64,000 nt of DNA from Spisula solida. Taxonomy: Eukaryota > Mollusca > Bivalvia > Venerida > Mactridae. Both the position numbers and the translations under genes were made by a program. The stretch is taken from NCBI GenBank assembly GCA_947247005.1, contig OX365944.1, positions 4,848,501 to 4,912,500 of the forward strand, read 5' to 3'. This document shows positions 35,696 through 48,732 of the stretch, piece by piece (positions within the stretch are counted from its first letter, which is position 1; the number at the start of each line of letters is the position of its first letter). The notes under the pieces are model-generated. The model was not told the DNA's origin and did not search any database. It saw only the letters and a list, made by a program, of their open reading frames with translations.

Positions 35696-35867
35696 TCATG
35701 TACATTCGTATATAGGAGAGATCAACGTATTCATATGCAAAATGACCACCAGCTATCTATTGGATGAATGAACAATAAAAACCTGCCATTTGTTCACCAA
35801 TAGCTATCTAGCTGGTGGTACTAATCCTTTTGTATACAAACATGATCTCTCCTATATACATGTATTG
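35696..35867. repeat. Long hairpin
   Basis: GTATATAGGAGAGATCA on the left pairs with TGATCTCTCCTATATAC on the right. Further in, CCACCAGCTATCTATTGG pairs with CCAATAGCTATCTAGCTGG. Some internal mismatches. Confidence 0.85.
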
Positions 35868-36089
35868 GAATTATTGCCACAATAAACTCCGAGCCTATGT
35901 TCCTTTAAGTCTGTCGATTCTTAGTTTAATATAGTTTACTAATAACAATATGCAGAATCAATTGTTTTAACAGTTTGTAATTTATTCTATTAATACAAGG
36001 TAGGTAAACAATGTTGTATTTGAACGAAATAGAGATCTGTCAAACAAAGACATCAGTTAGATTTGTGTATCTTCTTATATTTAATTGTC

Positions 36090-36190
36090 GTCGTCATTGT
36101 TCTATATTTGAATGAGCTTGTAAACGTCCTCTTTGTATGGCGAAGAATATATTATATATGTTCATATGCCAATAAATTGAATTGAATTGT
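36090..36190 (+). repeat. 3' end of a plus-strand LINE
   Basis: ATGCCAATAAATTGAATTGA at the end has the form of a non-LTR tail with short tandem units. The corresponding coding region is not visible upstream. Confidence 0.45.
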
Positions 36191-36235
36191 ATGGTCAAAG
36201 GCATTTCAAATGCCGATCATACCAAAACTTCAACT

Positions 36236-37330
36236 TCAAATTTATTGGCAAATCGGCATTTACACAATGCCTTTGGCCATTAACAAAACATATATGCAGT
36301 GCAGATGGCCACATATATAAATAAAACTAAACACATTGCATGCATAGTAACAAACATATACAATCAAATCAAACATACACATTTAAATATGCACTATTCA
36401 AGAAGCAGGTAAAATATTAAGCTTTTCTTGCCTTAAAAATAAAAAATCATGTATAAATTTCGCAATATTTCTTATTGTGCTATTTTTCTTACTGGATAAT
36501 ATTCTACCAAATTTTTGTAATGATGGAAATGATACATTTATACAATATTTGTTTCTTAAGTCATGATAAAATGGACAACATGAGATAAAATGATATTCAG
36601 ATTCAATAACATTCTGGTTACAACATTTGCAAAGTCTATCAATTCTATTAACATTTGTACTTCTACCTTTTTCGATTTCTAATGAATGTGAGCTAAGTCT
36701 TAATCTTGAAAAATCTTTACGAACTTTATCATTTTGAATAATTTCCAAGTATTTTTTATATTTGAATTCATGTTTAAACAATTTGTAGTAATATAATTTT
36801 GGTTGGTTTGCAATAGTTGCATTCCAATCTTGAATGTATTGGTCTTTAAGACGTTGTTTACTTAAAGGCATATAATTAGTTTCCGCATTAAATGTTTCCC
36901 AAATATAACCAAAACCTAGTTTATCTAATGATGATTTTACTTCGTAAGCCCATGTATTATTTGGAACGTTGTCTATGTATTGTAACTGGTCAATAAAAAA
37001 AGAGTGTATAGGGCTTTGCGTATATTAAACTATATTTCATTACTTTAGTCCAGTATTTGAGTGCTCTTTCCTTACATAATATAGATAGTGGATATCTTCC
37101 TAATTCCCCTAGTACAGCTACATTTGATGTTTGAGATTTCACTCCTAGCAAGTGTTTACAAAACTTAAGGTGTAGTCGGTCAATGTCTTTGTAGTTATAT
37201 AGACCCCAGATTTGACAACCGTATAAAATAATTGGAACTATAAGTGAGTCGAATAAACTTAATTTTGTTTTAACATCTAGATTAATCCTACTGAAAGTAG
37301 ATAGCAGGGTATAATATTCCTTTAATGCTT
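36236..37330 (-). mobile_element. Decayed LINE, 3' part, same clade as the intact copy
   Basis: A minus-strand remnant. The frame at 36871-36398 gives 157 residues with RLRLSSHSLEIEKGR and a CX2C...HX4C finger (CKCCNQ...YHFISC, then YHDLR). This matches the C-terminus of ORF2 of the full-length LINE at 57.4 kb (RLRTSSHRLCIESGR, YHFVLEC, YHDLR). Upstream sequence to about 37330 continues the homology with frame breaks. The tail near 36240 ends in AATAAATTTGAAGTTGAAG on the minus strand. Confidence 0.8.
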
Positions 37331-37489
37331 GTTCGTATAATGTTTGTACCGCATGTTTACCAATAAAACTGTAAACTGTATTGTTTGTGAGAAATGATGA
37401 GTATAACAGATTGTCTCAGGAGAGGTATATGTATCATGTAGCGCTCGGTGAAATGGACAGAGAATAGTAGAGGGCAGTTTGTAGACAGT

Positions 37490-37640
37490 TGGATGCGGTT
37501 GGAGGAGTTGGGGACAATTTGGGAGTTGGGGACAGTTGAGGGGAGTTGAACACAGTTGAGGGGAGTTGGACACAGTTGAGGGGAGTTGGACACAGTTGAG
37601 GGGAGTTGGACACAATTGGGGGAGTTGAAGGCAGTTCGGG
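37490..37640 (+). repeat. 20-bp tandem repeat
   Basis: CACAGTTGAGGGGAGTTGGA is repeated with variation about six times. Frames on the minus strand are by-products. Confidence 0.85.
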
Positions 37641-37899
37641 GAGTTATAGAAGATTTTGCGACTCAGACATAAATTATGGAGAATAAAGTCGCAACGTCTT
37701 GTCACTCCCGAACAATACTTTAGATATGTATTAAAACAATCTTAATATCGTTAAAAGAATAGATATCACTCGGGTCATTGCTGTTTATTGTAGTTACTAG
37801 GAGCAATACATCTCATCTCGTTTTTCCTATTTCCTGTTAGATTATTGATACCTTTTACTATTTTTATGATCGTAAATATTTATTACCAGATGATCCCCA

Positions 37900-38125
37900 C
37901 GGGATGTAAAGCGTAGGTCCCACTGAGGAGTTCCTAATCGATGTTCTCTCGATATTTTGAGATACGACCCGATTCCTTCCTATATCACAATTGTCTCATG
38001 ACTTCCCAGAAGCTTCCCCTAGACCACGAGGAACCTGTTCCCGATGTCCTGATAACTCATTAATGTACATCGGGAGTACATCGCCGACGCAAAAATGCTC
38101 AGTCGGACCCAGGGTTTAGCATTTG
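37900..38125. repeat. Member of the inverted-repeat family seen at 0.4-0.9 and 16 kb
   Basis: GTAGGTCCCACTGAGGAGTT, AACCTGTTCCCGATG and ACATCGGGAGTACATCG resemble the arms flanking the LTR composite. It is diverged and lacks its partner arm. Confidence 0.6.
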
Positions 38126-38239
38126 CCTTTTGGGTAAATCATCCCTAAATAAAGTTTGTTGTTATTACATTATTCTAGTAGGTTATTAAAATTTTGCCCC
38201 AAGTTTTTCATTTGCTTCCATATGTCGCGTTTCAGGTAT

Positions 38240-39980
38240 TTTGGATCAATTTTTAATGCTTGATACAAAACGCAGTGCGATATTACAAAATGGAACTGCA
38301 CATCGCGTTTTCTGTAACTATGTCCCAGGGCAAGATAAGTCGACAACAGAGTACATTTCAAGAGCAACTTGGTTGTATAATGACTTCATTTGTATTGCGT
38401 GGGTGTTTAAATTATTCCAGAGAACATGGCTCTAAAGTATATATTTGTTGATTGGATGGGAGACAAGCATTTGACTTCGTGTGGCATGACGGACTGCTAG
38501 AATGTAACATCGATATGACCACGTTAACTACACTAAGAGAACTATACAATTCAGCTACTGGTAGAGTGAAATACAAGGGTCTTGTGTCCGATAGTTTTCC
38601 GATTCTACAAGGAGATCGACAAGGCGGGAAAAGTTCACCTTTGATGTACCTAGTTTTCATCGACGGTCTCATCAGGGAACTCGAAGCAAGCAATTGTGGA
38701 CTTTGTTTATACAGATTGAAAATGTGCGCGCCTACTGTTGCTGGTGATATGGTTCTTGTTTTATTGTCAAAGTCAGGAATGGACGAAATGCTCTCTATAT
38801 GTCATAGGTATGCATGTAATGGAGATCTTTTTACAATGCTAAAACATGTGCAATTATCAAGTTTAATGCCCCATGTCAAACAAACTTTAATCCTACTTTC
38901 ATACTCGGCAACAAACAAATCAACGAATCAACACAGTACATGTACATGCATCTCGGTGTGAATCTGGACCAGAACATATCTACAACGCAAACCATGAAAC
39001 GGGCATGCATTAAACTTAGAGGAACGTACTTGAACATTATAAATAGTGGTATTCATACGTCTTCGAGCACCATAGCACTGTATATGAGGCTATAGTAATA
39101 CCAAAAGCTTTATATGGCTGCGAACTGTGGAATTTCTATTCTAAAACCGATATATCTAAACTGGATATAGCCCACAGATTTTGTGTGAAACACATACAGT
39201 CACTACATAGAAATACTGATACAAAACTTTCGCTATGTTTGTTAAATTGTGTAACCATCGAAACAACTTTAGACTGCAAAAAGCTGAACTTCTTCGATCA
39301 GTTAGCTAGACTACCCGAAAAATACCAAGCGAATGAAGTATTCATGAACAGGCTGACGCACTTTGTAAATGTAGGCGAGCAGTCGAGAGGGTTCATTCCA
39401 GACGCTTATCGTTTGTTCCATAAATATGATTTACAACACCACTTTGAAAATTATAAAGAAACAGGCGTGTTTCCATCAAAATGTCAATGGAAGCATATTC
39501 TTCAAAAATCTATAATGAATCGTGAACACTTTGCAATAATGATTGATATCTCACCATCAATTAGCGACAGGTTAGCAGGAAATGTAGTGCGCCCTGATTG
39601 CTACAGTCCTTTGTGGATGTTTTTTATCTAAATGTATCAAAAACACTTGTGCGACAATCATGAAGGAAATGGCTACTCTTACTTTAAGACAATTTATCAG
39701 ACAATGTTCAAAATGCCAATACCTTACAGATAACATAGTCATTCATAGAGTTTGCCAGTGTCATGTTTTATATGAATCACATCGTAGGCTATGGGGTCAT
39801 ATTATAAAACTAAAAGGACATTACTGGTTTATTGAGTTCTCTAAATTAGACAGTAAGACACAGTGCTTAGAGATACTTACTCTGGCGACAGCAAATGATA
39901 ACACCTCCATACAAAATGCAGACGTACCCCAAGCACTTGCACATATTTTTGTTAAGTCTGTGGTTGTTTGTGTGTTGTAA
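38240..39980 (+). pseudogene. Decayed LINE reverse transcriptase
   Basis: Plus-strand remnant in several frames. At 38452-38961 it reads MDGRQAFDFVWHDGL, the RT motif GDRQGGKSSPLMYLVFIDGL and APTVAGDMVLVLL. In the last the catalytic aspartate pair of the usual ADD is broken (AGD). A frame change follows near 38815-38830. The 39185-39631 frame (CVKHIQSLHRNTDTKLSL, PEKYQANEVFMNRLTHFVN) and 39660-39980 look like the C-terminal part. It belongs to another clade than the LINEs at 3.5 and 57 kb. It cannot encode an active enzyme. Confidence 0.8.
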
Positions 39981-40414
39981 TAAGTCTAGTCATTGTCTTA
40001 GCGGACCATTCAGTAATCATAGTTATGCTGTTCTTGTTTTTCGATTTCGAATAAGATAGTCACACTATGTGAGTCTGAATTGGAACTATGTTGTTTATGA
40101 AAGCAACATTTTAACTATGCAACAATCATTCGACCTTTCTTATATTTCGCTTTCGAATAAGATGGTCACAATACGAATATGCTGCTTACAAAGCTTGTAT
40201 CTGTCCTGTGCATTATGTGCTCTTCAACAATCATGTATACGTATCTTGTAGTACATTGTTTATATTGTATACATGTCATACCATGATCATATGAATGTAT
40301 TATAATTATATTAGTGTATGTTATAATAATTGTAATATTGGCAGCTATCACTTCAGGATAGGTGATTTTATTTGAGGCGGCAAAACATTTATTGTCTTGA
40401 GCCTAAACATTTAA

Positions 40415-40885
40415 GGTACCAAACCACCAAATGCCTACGCGGACCAAAATCAGATACACTCAAGTAGTCCTGTAAAAAACTTTGATTTGGCTGGAAATGG
40501 TGGTATGTGTTGACAAATCAGCATTAGAATCATGTAATTGAGCTTAAATGCTTTGTACACATGTATGTGATGTAGTGAAACTGTTTTATTTAGAAAATTT
40601 TGATATTCTGGCTTAAATATGAAAGTGAAAGTAGGGTTGTGGCTAACAGACTTCCAATCAGTACGCGCGTGTGAGAAAATATGTTCACCGCATTTGACGA
40701 ACCAAATTTTTCTTATATGATACGCAACTCCCTGATTTTGTTTTATTTTCTTGAGGCTATATGCTATTTCTATTGATTGGTGGATATTGGGAGGTCCCCA
40801 TGGACAAAAGTTTGACATTTTTTTGGTCAGCAATTTGTCACTTTGCATTGAGTTAAAGAACAAATCTATTTGGTGGTTTGTTACC
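40415..40885. mobile_element. TTAA-flanked MITE, 471 bp
   Basis: TTAA occurs at both boundaries (40411-40414 and 40886-40889). The ends are GGTACCAAACCACCAAAT and, reverse-complemented, GGTAACAAACCACCAAAT. A TTAA target is typical of piggyBac-type elements. The long minus-strand frame crossing it (40989-40450) runs through the boundaries and is not supported as a gene. Confidence 0.8.
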
Positions 40886-41099
40886 TTAAGGGTTTTAACC
40901 TTAGTGATTTTCACATTGTGTAAGTTGCATGCGCACCGCATTCCGTTGAGAGATTGGTCTTTCATTTCTTTATTACCCACCCTCCGCACCCTTATTAACT
41001 GATATAGTACATGTGTTAATTCTGGCGAATTTCACACATGCATGTTTTATGGATATATCATTTTCTTTGTTGTTATTGAAATAAAATAAGGTGAGCCCA

Positions 41100-41440
41100 A
41101 CACCTGTTACCCAGAGTTGGCTCAAATACTAATTCTATCTGTTCATTGTGAACATCTTGCTTTATTGAAGTTGTTGTTGTTGTTGTAGTTAGGGCTAGCC
41201 CTTTGTATTGTCGGCAGCCCGAATTTGTAAGCCGTGGCCAAACATTGCCAAACTTAACATTAAATTTATCTTAATCATTCTAGTTTGTTAGTATACTCTG
41301 TAGCTGCACACATTGGTCACTCTTTGTCCGCCTTCACCAAATAAGTAGATGTATAATAGTTGTGTTATTGTCACTGTAATATGTTTTGCTCTCCGATTCT
41401 GGAGGAAATAAAAGTTCTATCTGTTGTTGTTCTACATGGC
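41100..41440 (+). repeat. Probable LINE 3' end
   Basis: It ends GGAGGAAATAAAAGTTC followed by TGTTGTTGTTC-like short tandem units. The layout is that of a non-LTR 3' untranslated region. The parent is not identified, though it could belong to the remnant ending at 39980, with the MITE between. Confidence 0.4.
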
Positions 41441-43430
41441 CTTTATCATTGTTGATATGTCCATTGTTTATTGTAAATACATTTATTCAACTTCTAAAAA
41501 GTGAAAATAATATAAAACTTCGTAAAATCTGTTTGTTAAATATGCATTACTGGCAAAGGAGATAATACCGGACAGAAATCGCATAAAAAGCTTCCCCTGG
41601 AGTTAAAAATCGATTTTTAGTCAGATTTTTTTGTGGTTACACCTAGCTGTGTTCAAGCTCTTAGCTAAATATAGATTTCCCAAAATATGACGTCACGTGA
41701 TCAACCTAATATTTGGGCCCAAACAGGGGCACTTTTGGCCCTATTTCAATGACGTACAGTAGATATTACCGGACAGTCTTTTTCGAATATTTTTCGATGG
41801 AGTTTTAGAAAAATAGTACCAAAAATGTTTAGAATAGGGTTCGTACTTCACACTTATGCAAAAAATATTTATGATTTCCGTAATAACAACTCGTGACGCA
41901 CGAAGTTTCCTGCCAGGGGGCGTTCTGTGAGAGGTTAAAATCCGTTTTAAACCGTACTGTGTTTACCGACAAAGAAGTCTTTCAGATTGATGGGCAAGAT
42001 ATGAAAAATCTTACTCAACATATATCCGTCGACAAATTTCGCCAATACCGCTGAAATAAGAGCTGGCCGCGAAAAATTTTCTGTTCTGTTCTGCTAATCA
42101 AATATTAGCACATTGGTATGTATTCTTATTGTTCCATATATACAAGTACGTAAGCGCTATATACAGGGTGTAACCGTTAACATGAGAGTAACTGTCCATG
42201 AACTAAAACACCCGGCTACGGACCATATTTGAGGGTGAAACCCCCCTTTTCGGTACGCGGGATTCAGGGCCTTATTAGGTGGTATTCGGGACGCAAAAGC
42301 GTTGTACGCGGTACGCAATTAAAATGCCAATTGGTATTCAGTACGCAATTTCCAAAATTGATTATCTTCTTGAGCAAGTAGTTTATCAGTGAATATAACA
42401 TGTAGAAAACCAATTTGTGTGATATGCTACTCAGATAAAAATGCATTCTTTGTAGTTCACACAAAAATAGCAATACACGTTTATATAACATGAAGAGATG
42501 TGTGTAAAACACGTATGCCTCATAGCACAAAGACCTTTGACCTACTGACATCAAAAACTACTGTGGGTGACCAACCTCCATGTAAAGTTTGAGGATCCTA
42601 ACGTTTTTTAGTTATTGAACGGAAACCATTTTGTCTACTGATTCACCAAGCAATAGACCGACCGACATGTGCAAAACCATAGATCACCGCATCAAAGATA
42701 GGTGGGGTATAAATATATCGGGACAATAAGTCCCAATTAACCACCAAGCGGAAGGAGGGGCACGGATTACTATTTGTCCCGGTCGTCACTTCCTCAAGAC
42801 TCGCTTTGCTCACACAACAACTTGATCATTATCAAGTAGAGAAAGAGTTTGTATGGAAAAATTATAAGATAAAAAATGCCATTTTCTGGCTCGCTTCGCT
42901 CGCACAATTTTTTATAATATTATTATCAACATGATTATTAATTTTAGAGCGGGTTTGTTTAGCGTACTGCTCATACAACGATCACAAGTTAGCTCATACA
43001 ACGACATTACTCGAATATTTCTCGAAAATGAAACAACCTTTGAATTCGTATACATGTAATACAATTAGATTAGTGTGAAAAACCAATAAGTATGGACTAA
43101 ACGTAATTAATGAGCATTATTTGGTCACAAAACCTGTCCTCGGGTGGATTCATTGTGTTCTTTTTGCTTGTCACTATATATTTTCGCCATTCTTACACCT
43201 AATCGATCATGTAACAGCCCCTGAATTACACACGATGTATAGTAATAATACTGTATTGAAGTTGTAAGTTGTGATAGTACTTAGGTGTTTTTTAATGTGC
43301 CTGAAATGCTGTTTTATGTTTCAAAACTGGCTAAAAGTATTCGGGGTTCAGCGAAAAAATGAGGTGGTATTCGGGATTCGCTGAAAAATTAAGAAGTATT
43401 CGGGATTGATGAGGGGGAGGGGGTGACACC
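41441..43430. other. Intron 2 sequence, mostly featureless
   Basis: No gene recognised. TGACGTCA occurs at 41688. ACCGGACAG occurs twice (41570, 41770). A weak hairpin around CTCGCTTCGCTCGC sits near 42895, sharing that core with the loop of the 44.2-kb hairpin. GGTATTCGGGA phrases recur at 42280 and 43330-43405. Confidence 0.45.
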
Positions 43431-43544
43431 CTCATATTTGTATAATATTGTGGCTTTTCCCGCCACATATCTGTATAGTGTAGTATGAACTATAGTATGT
43501 ACATTGTACAATTATATTGTTTTTATATTTTTGCGTTTGAATGA

Positions 43545-43858
43545 GACAGTCGTAGTGCGTGACAATTCCTCCAATGACCTCCGCTTTCGATGGAAGAGAC
43601 AGACTACGTGTGTGATGCAAGAAATCCGGACGCGCTGGCCTACCTCTTTCCTGATAGACTTTGGTTTGGTTCTTCAACATGCCCGGTGTAAAGCACCGAT
43701 ACACGCAAGACCCGAGACTATCTCTGGGTTTCCAACCAGTTCGTCGCTAGTTGGGTATGAAACACTGAAAGGCGTTTCAGAAATTTCAAGTGGTTGAGAT
43801 TCGAACAAGGACCTCCGGATTGGTAGTCGAGAGCGTTAACCACTCGGCCATCGTTTCA
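43545..43858 (-). mobile_element. tRNA-derived SINE, copy 1
   Basis: The minus-strand head reads TGGCCGAGTGGTTAACGC (A box) and GTTCGAATCTC (B box). The body contains GTGTATCGGTGCTTTACACC followed by GGGCATGTTGAAGAACC, a block shared with the SINE at 53.6-54.0 kb although the tRNA heads differ. Confidence 0.75.
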
Positions 43859-44213
43859 TCCATTATTGTGGTATTGGCATTGTTGATTTGGACGGTTTAT
43901 TTTTACTAGTGATTAGTGAAAAACGTTCTAAATTGTATATTTTAGATGTAATAAATTTCAAAATAATGACGTACGATGACAGTTTTTACTAAATATAATA
44001 ATAAACTGAGCTTTTCTCATATTCGCCAAAGTTTCTATCGATGTATTCAGAATAATAAGAAACAATAAACTTTTAGTACAGCTTTTAGAGCAACTAGATA
44101 TAATTTAAACTGACTATAATTTGAAACCACTTTAATACAAAGACCCAAATATACATGGTATTTAGTTCTTTGTTAAATACAAGTATAGTAGAGATCAGGG
44201 GTGTTTATGTTAT

Positions 44214-44316
44214 AGTTAGAACATATTAAGTAAATTTTAATGATTAAAAAGGGCGGAGCGAGCGTAGCGAAGCGAGTCCTTTTTAGTCATTAAAATTTAC
44301 TTAATATGTTCTAACT
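44214..44316. repeat. Near-perfect 39-bp-arm hairpin with a GC-rich loop
   Basis: AGTTAGAACATATTAAGTAA... on the left is matched by its complement on the right with one mismatch in 39. The 25-nt loop is GCGGAGCGAGCGTAGCGAAG plus CGAGT. CTGATTGGTC and a TGACGTCA (44374) follow within 60 bp. Confidence 0.95.
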
Positions 44317-44790
44317 AACTTAGAATATAACATCCTGCATTCTGATTGGTCGCTAGAGGTTAGCGCCAACGCATGACGTCACGTCTATGAAGAGCAAATT
44401 TTAATGATTAAATTTTCATTTAACCGCCAAAATTCGACGTTTTCATTGGCTCATAATGTAGGTTATATTCGAAATAGAAATGTGACCACCTGCAGATTGT
44501 ATTTATTGTTTATTCATCCAATAGACTGTCGGTGGTCACTTTGCATAAGAATAGGTGATCTTCTTTATACATATTACATGTATACACGAAGTTTAATCAA
44601 ATTTAATTAACGTGCGCGATGTATATCACAAAACACTGATTGCAAGCCCAGGCTGCTTGTGGTATGTTTTAATACGGGAATGTTGAACATTTTATGTTGA
44701 ATATACCGGGCTTGATTTCTTTCTACAATTAACGAATTTAACTTGATAGATATAAGTCTACGTTATGTTTAAACTCTATTCCTGAATATA

Positions 44791-45797
44791 GAGCAATGTC
44801 GGCAGTTATCGACACTTTAAGATTGAGTCACATGAATTTTGCACACAATTGTTAGATGTCGATATCTACCGACACTCATGCATGTCATAATCCTTCTTGA
44901 AGCATTAACACGCCGTCATTACGCATATTTCCCGCCAAAAAAGCTATGAAGAATAAAAGTATAAAGACCACACATGTCGGCACTTTCCGACATACTTCGG
45001 CAGTTATCGACACCCAAATAGATTTTTCTTTAAAATCAATATTAAAACACAAGATATAAGAACATTATTATGAAGCATCCGTAGCTTATTTTATACCTTT
45101 AATGCTTCAGATATTCGACCCAGGTGGCATCTTTTATATGTAAATAAAATTATTTCATCACACATTCGTGAATAAACAATTAATTTCTAATTACGGAAAT
45201 TGTGGCAACAATTGTTGATGATGACAACGCATATGTGCAGGCAGCAAATTTATGTTTATCTAAGAAAACGTTCTCATTTTGAATGCGCTGTATATTTTTC
45301 CTGTTAAGAAGATAAATTTATATGGGGGATGAGCTATATAAACAAGCAGCATATACATAGGTGTCGATAACTACCGAACGTTTGAAATGTCGGCGGCAAT
45401 TACCGACACCCCTCATTTCAAGGTTACTTTCGATGATATGACAGTGGACACTAAACATTCAGGCAATCCAGGTTTACTTTGATGTAACTGTCCTAAAACG
45501 TGATCGAGAGATGCGAAATTATACACATACAACACGACAAAGGAACTAACTCGTCTTATGCCAGTCGACAAGGTTCATAAGAATGACGTCACGACATGCG
45601 GTCGATTTTTAAACCCAAAAAATGTACAGGTTATGTCCTTAACTCGTTACCAGAAAACGAAAGTAAACGTTAATAACAAATAAGCGCATGATACGATGAC
45701 GTCATCATAACAATAGATGACTAAACAGGCAATTAAAAACGAAATTAACTTTCAGGTGTCGATAAGTGCCGACTGTCGGATATACCCGACATTGCTC
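44791..45797. mobile_element. 1.0-kb TA-flanked element with repeated TGTCGG...CGACA sites
   Basis: The ends GAGCAATGTCGG and CCGACATTGCTC are inverted and flanked by TA (44789-44790, 45798-45799). Variants of TGTCGGCAGTTATCGACA, in either orientation, occur near 44796, 44855, 44974, 44992, 45360, 45391 and 45755. This pattern resembles transposase-binding subterminal repeats. Two TGACGTCA octamers (45584, 45697) lie inside. No transposase is encoded. Confidence 0.75.
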
Positions 45798-46254
45798 TAC
45801 TGTTTTTATTAAAAGAATGCTATTTAATTATATTAATTTACATAGTAACAACACACACAACCAAACATGTCCTCAAATTAAATTATTTCATAAAAACAGA
45901 ATAAAACCTTCGCATGTACAAAATGTAAAAAAAATATCAAATGTATAATAATTATTGGTGAGAGGGCATATACAGATAGACATCCATCAGTGGCACCAGC
46001 TCTGATGAAATAATGTGACACTATCCAAAAAACTAGCTAAACAATCTGGTGACTATCCAGGAATTTATTATGACCGTCAGTTTCGCTTATTAAAGGAAGC
46101 TAATGCCTTTTTGTGTATTCTTTTTGTGCTTTTAGTGCCATCTTGTTGCAATTCAGTGCTGGCTTCCTAGTCCGATTTGTTATTATCTTTTAAAAACGTG
46201 TCGCTCACTCCATATGCTTTTACATTATTTAGTATACTAGTAGTACGGAAAATT

Positions 46255-46500
46255 TGACAGGACTCTCGACCGTCTATTTGCATGATTTAACAGCTGATAT
46301 ATTGTCCACTGTATATTTACATTCCCGGTTGTATGTTTTCAGTGAGAGGTATCACGAAGACTCCAACATAAATCTAAAGGACTGATATTGCACGATTTGC
46401 TCGCGGGAAATGTATACATTCAACTCAAGCACCTTGTAATATATTCATGCATAAAGGTCAGGATCAAGTAAAATTCTCCATGCTATACTTAGACCGTCAA
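46255..46500. repeat. Dispersed repeat related to 33.9-34.1 kb
   Basis: GACTCTCGACCGTCTATTTG and TAAAGGACTGATATTGCACG parallel 33.93-34.13 kb. It lies 200 bp from opsin exon 2. Confidence 0.65.
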
Positions 46501-46696
46501 ATAACTATGTTTAAACTATTCAGAACTGTTGTTTTAGCATTCAGTACAAAAAGCCAACGTTTCATACTAAAAACATAATAGAAGTCACGTGACAAACTAA
46601 ATAATATTTACACTGTGACGTCATATATGAAATATTATGTCGTCACTTATTGTCTTGTGACGTTTATAATTTACCAAAAATGTAAATTGAACTCAC

Positions 46697-46802
46697 CACA
46701 CATTACAACGCAACTTTTCAACATTTTCTTCTCCACTTTCAAGTTTCGCTTTGCAACACGGCTGGCTTTGTCAAACTTGGTTGATTTGTTCATTGTTCTA
46801 AT
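46697..46802 (-). CDS. Opsin exon 2: third cytoplasmic loop and start of TM6
   Basis: Minus-strand exon of 106 nt that is easily missed because of its size. It begins in phase 0 after an acceptor ACTAACATTTCAG, which includes a branch-point-like CTAAC, and ends in phase 1 at TGTG|GTGAGT. It encodes residues 227-261, with the basic stretch RVAKRNLKVEKKMLKSCVVM (241-260). This is the cytoplasmic loop 3 to TM6 entry, where G proteins engage opsins. The split Gly262 codon joins exactly to exon 3's VYWCCWIPY. It completes the receptor without gap or overlap, so I regard the assignment as strong. A TGACGTCA lies 74 bp away in intron 2. Confidence 0.93.
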
Positions 46803-46924
46803 CTGAAATGTTAGTTTATACTAATTTATTTAAGGTCGACGGTGTAACAAGTTTTTCCAGATAACAGATAGCAAAAGTCTCTGGTTTTTTCAACTTATAT
46901 AAATCACTCTCGACACCTCATTCC

Positions 46925-47110
46925 TTATGTTATCCATCGCCACGAGGATATGAGAGAAAAGAAGCCAGTTTCCCTTTTATGCTGAGGATCAGGCAAGGGA
47001 ATTTCTGATACCATCTTTATTTCGTCTTTGGTATGACGCGGCCAGGGGTCCGGAACCCGAGACCTCTCGCACTCGAAGCAGACGCTCAACAACTATGCTA
47101 TGAAATGTTA
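46925..47110 (-). repeat. Decayed tRNA-derived SINE
   Basis: The minus strand reads TAGTTGTTGAGCGTCTGCTT (A-box-like) and GGTCTCGGGTTCCGGACCC (B-box-like) about 40 nt apart, as in a tRNA with its 3' half. The body downstream is diverged. Confidence 0.55.
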
Positions 47111-47534
47111 CACGTCTATAATTATAAAAGCAAACGTTTACACAGCGATGGCACTACTTAAAAATTTTATATTTAAAGCTTGTTTTTCCATTAGTAAAGA
47201 GTAGTTTTCAGACAGTTTTTGTGTGTTTACTCAAAATATTGATTTTGTATTTACGACCATCTTATTATATGCCGCCGATATGTCATGGAAAGAACTGGTC
47301 AACAAGATAGTAAATTACTTTAAATTTATCAAGACACTTAATTACTCTACCATACAACCCTGGTGCCGTATGCTTACAATGTGCGAATTGGCGCCTGTCT
47401 GGGATGGTTTATATAACCCGTAATGAAGGGACTAGTCAGTTAGTTAAGTCTTATACTCTAGGCAACGAGACCGGAGAGTTAGGTGTTGGCCAGTGGACAA
47501 GCGAGTTAGCTTGGGCCATAACGCTTAGAAACTA

Positions 47535-47909
<375 letters not shown>

Positions 47910-48101
47910 CTACATTTATCAATGTACTCGTAATATCCAATTGTACATTCTAACACTGTCTGTATTTTGCTCCATGTAAACGTATAGAGCTGTAGCGTTA
48001 TCTAATAAACGGTATATCACGGAAGAATTTCGGCTGTTTAATTTATCTCCCGCGTATAATTCGCGATTTTTATCAATGAAATTTACGTCTTGTTTATTTC
48101 A

Positions 48102-48109
48102 TGACGTCA
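48102..48109. promoter_or_regulatory. TGACGTCA octamer
   Basis: Lies in CATGACGTCATGAA with AAACAAGACGTAAATTTCAT in reverse complement next to it. The same combination surrounds the octamer at 34736, so both belong to one repeat family. Confidence 0.5.
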
Positions 48110-48732
48110 TGAATTGTGCAACATGTTACTGCATGTAACAATTCATGTGCGTAAACGTGAAATACTTAATTGGACGTTGGCGTTAAATAAGCATCAGTTT
48201 GGCGACAAATAAAGATAATAGTAAAGCTTAAAAATCCAGGGGCGGACGTCACGATTCTTTGAACAGCGGAAGTTGTCTATAGCAACATGATAAATAACCC
48301 ACCAACTTCCGACTTGTAAAATTGGATCCTCATATTTGCTACATTCCTTTACGCTGTTAGAGGTCAGTCTACACTCCGTAGCAGATTATATGTTCAAATG
48401 ACCTCTCTAGCGCATAATGACGCACTTTCAGATTTGTGAAGAAGCCATTTGATTGGATGACGTAAAGTTTACTCATAACCCCATACTCGAGTATCGTCAT
48501 ATCCTACATATCAGCGTAAAGTAGTGAACGGTAATAAGGGTCTGATTTTAATGAGATTGTATTTTAACCTACATAGTTTTGAAGCATTGTGTAAATAGCT
48601 ACTATAATAATGACCAAGAAAACGTGTGGGAAATGTGAGTAACAAATTTTATTTCATTTAATTGAATAAGATTCTTTGTGAATACTAGCCATCAGCGATA
48701 TCGCATGAGACGTTGCAAGCGTTGACGAAACT

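Noticed and set aside
40450..40989. 179-residue minus-strand frame
   Set aside because: Crosses both boundaries of a TTAA-flanked MITE; no family features or splice support.
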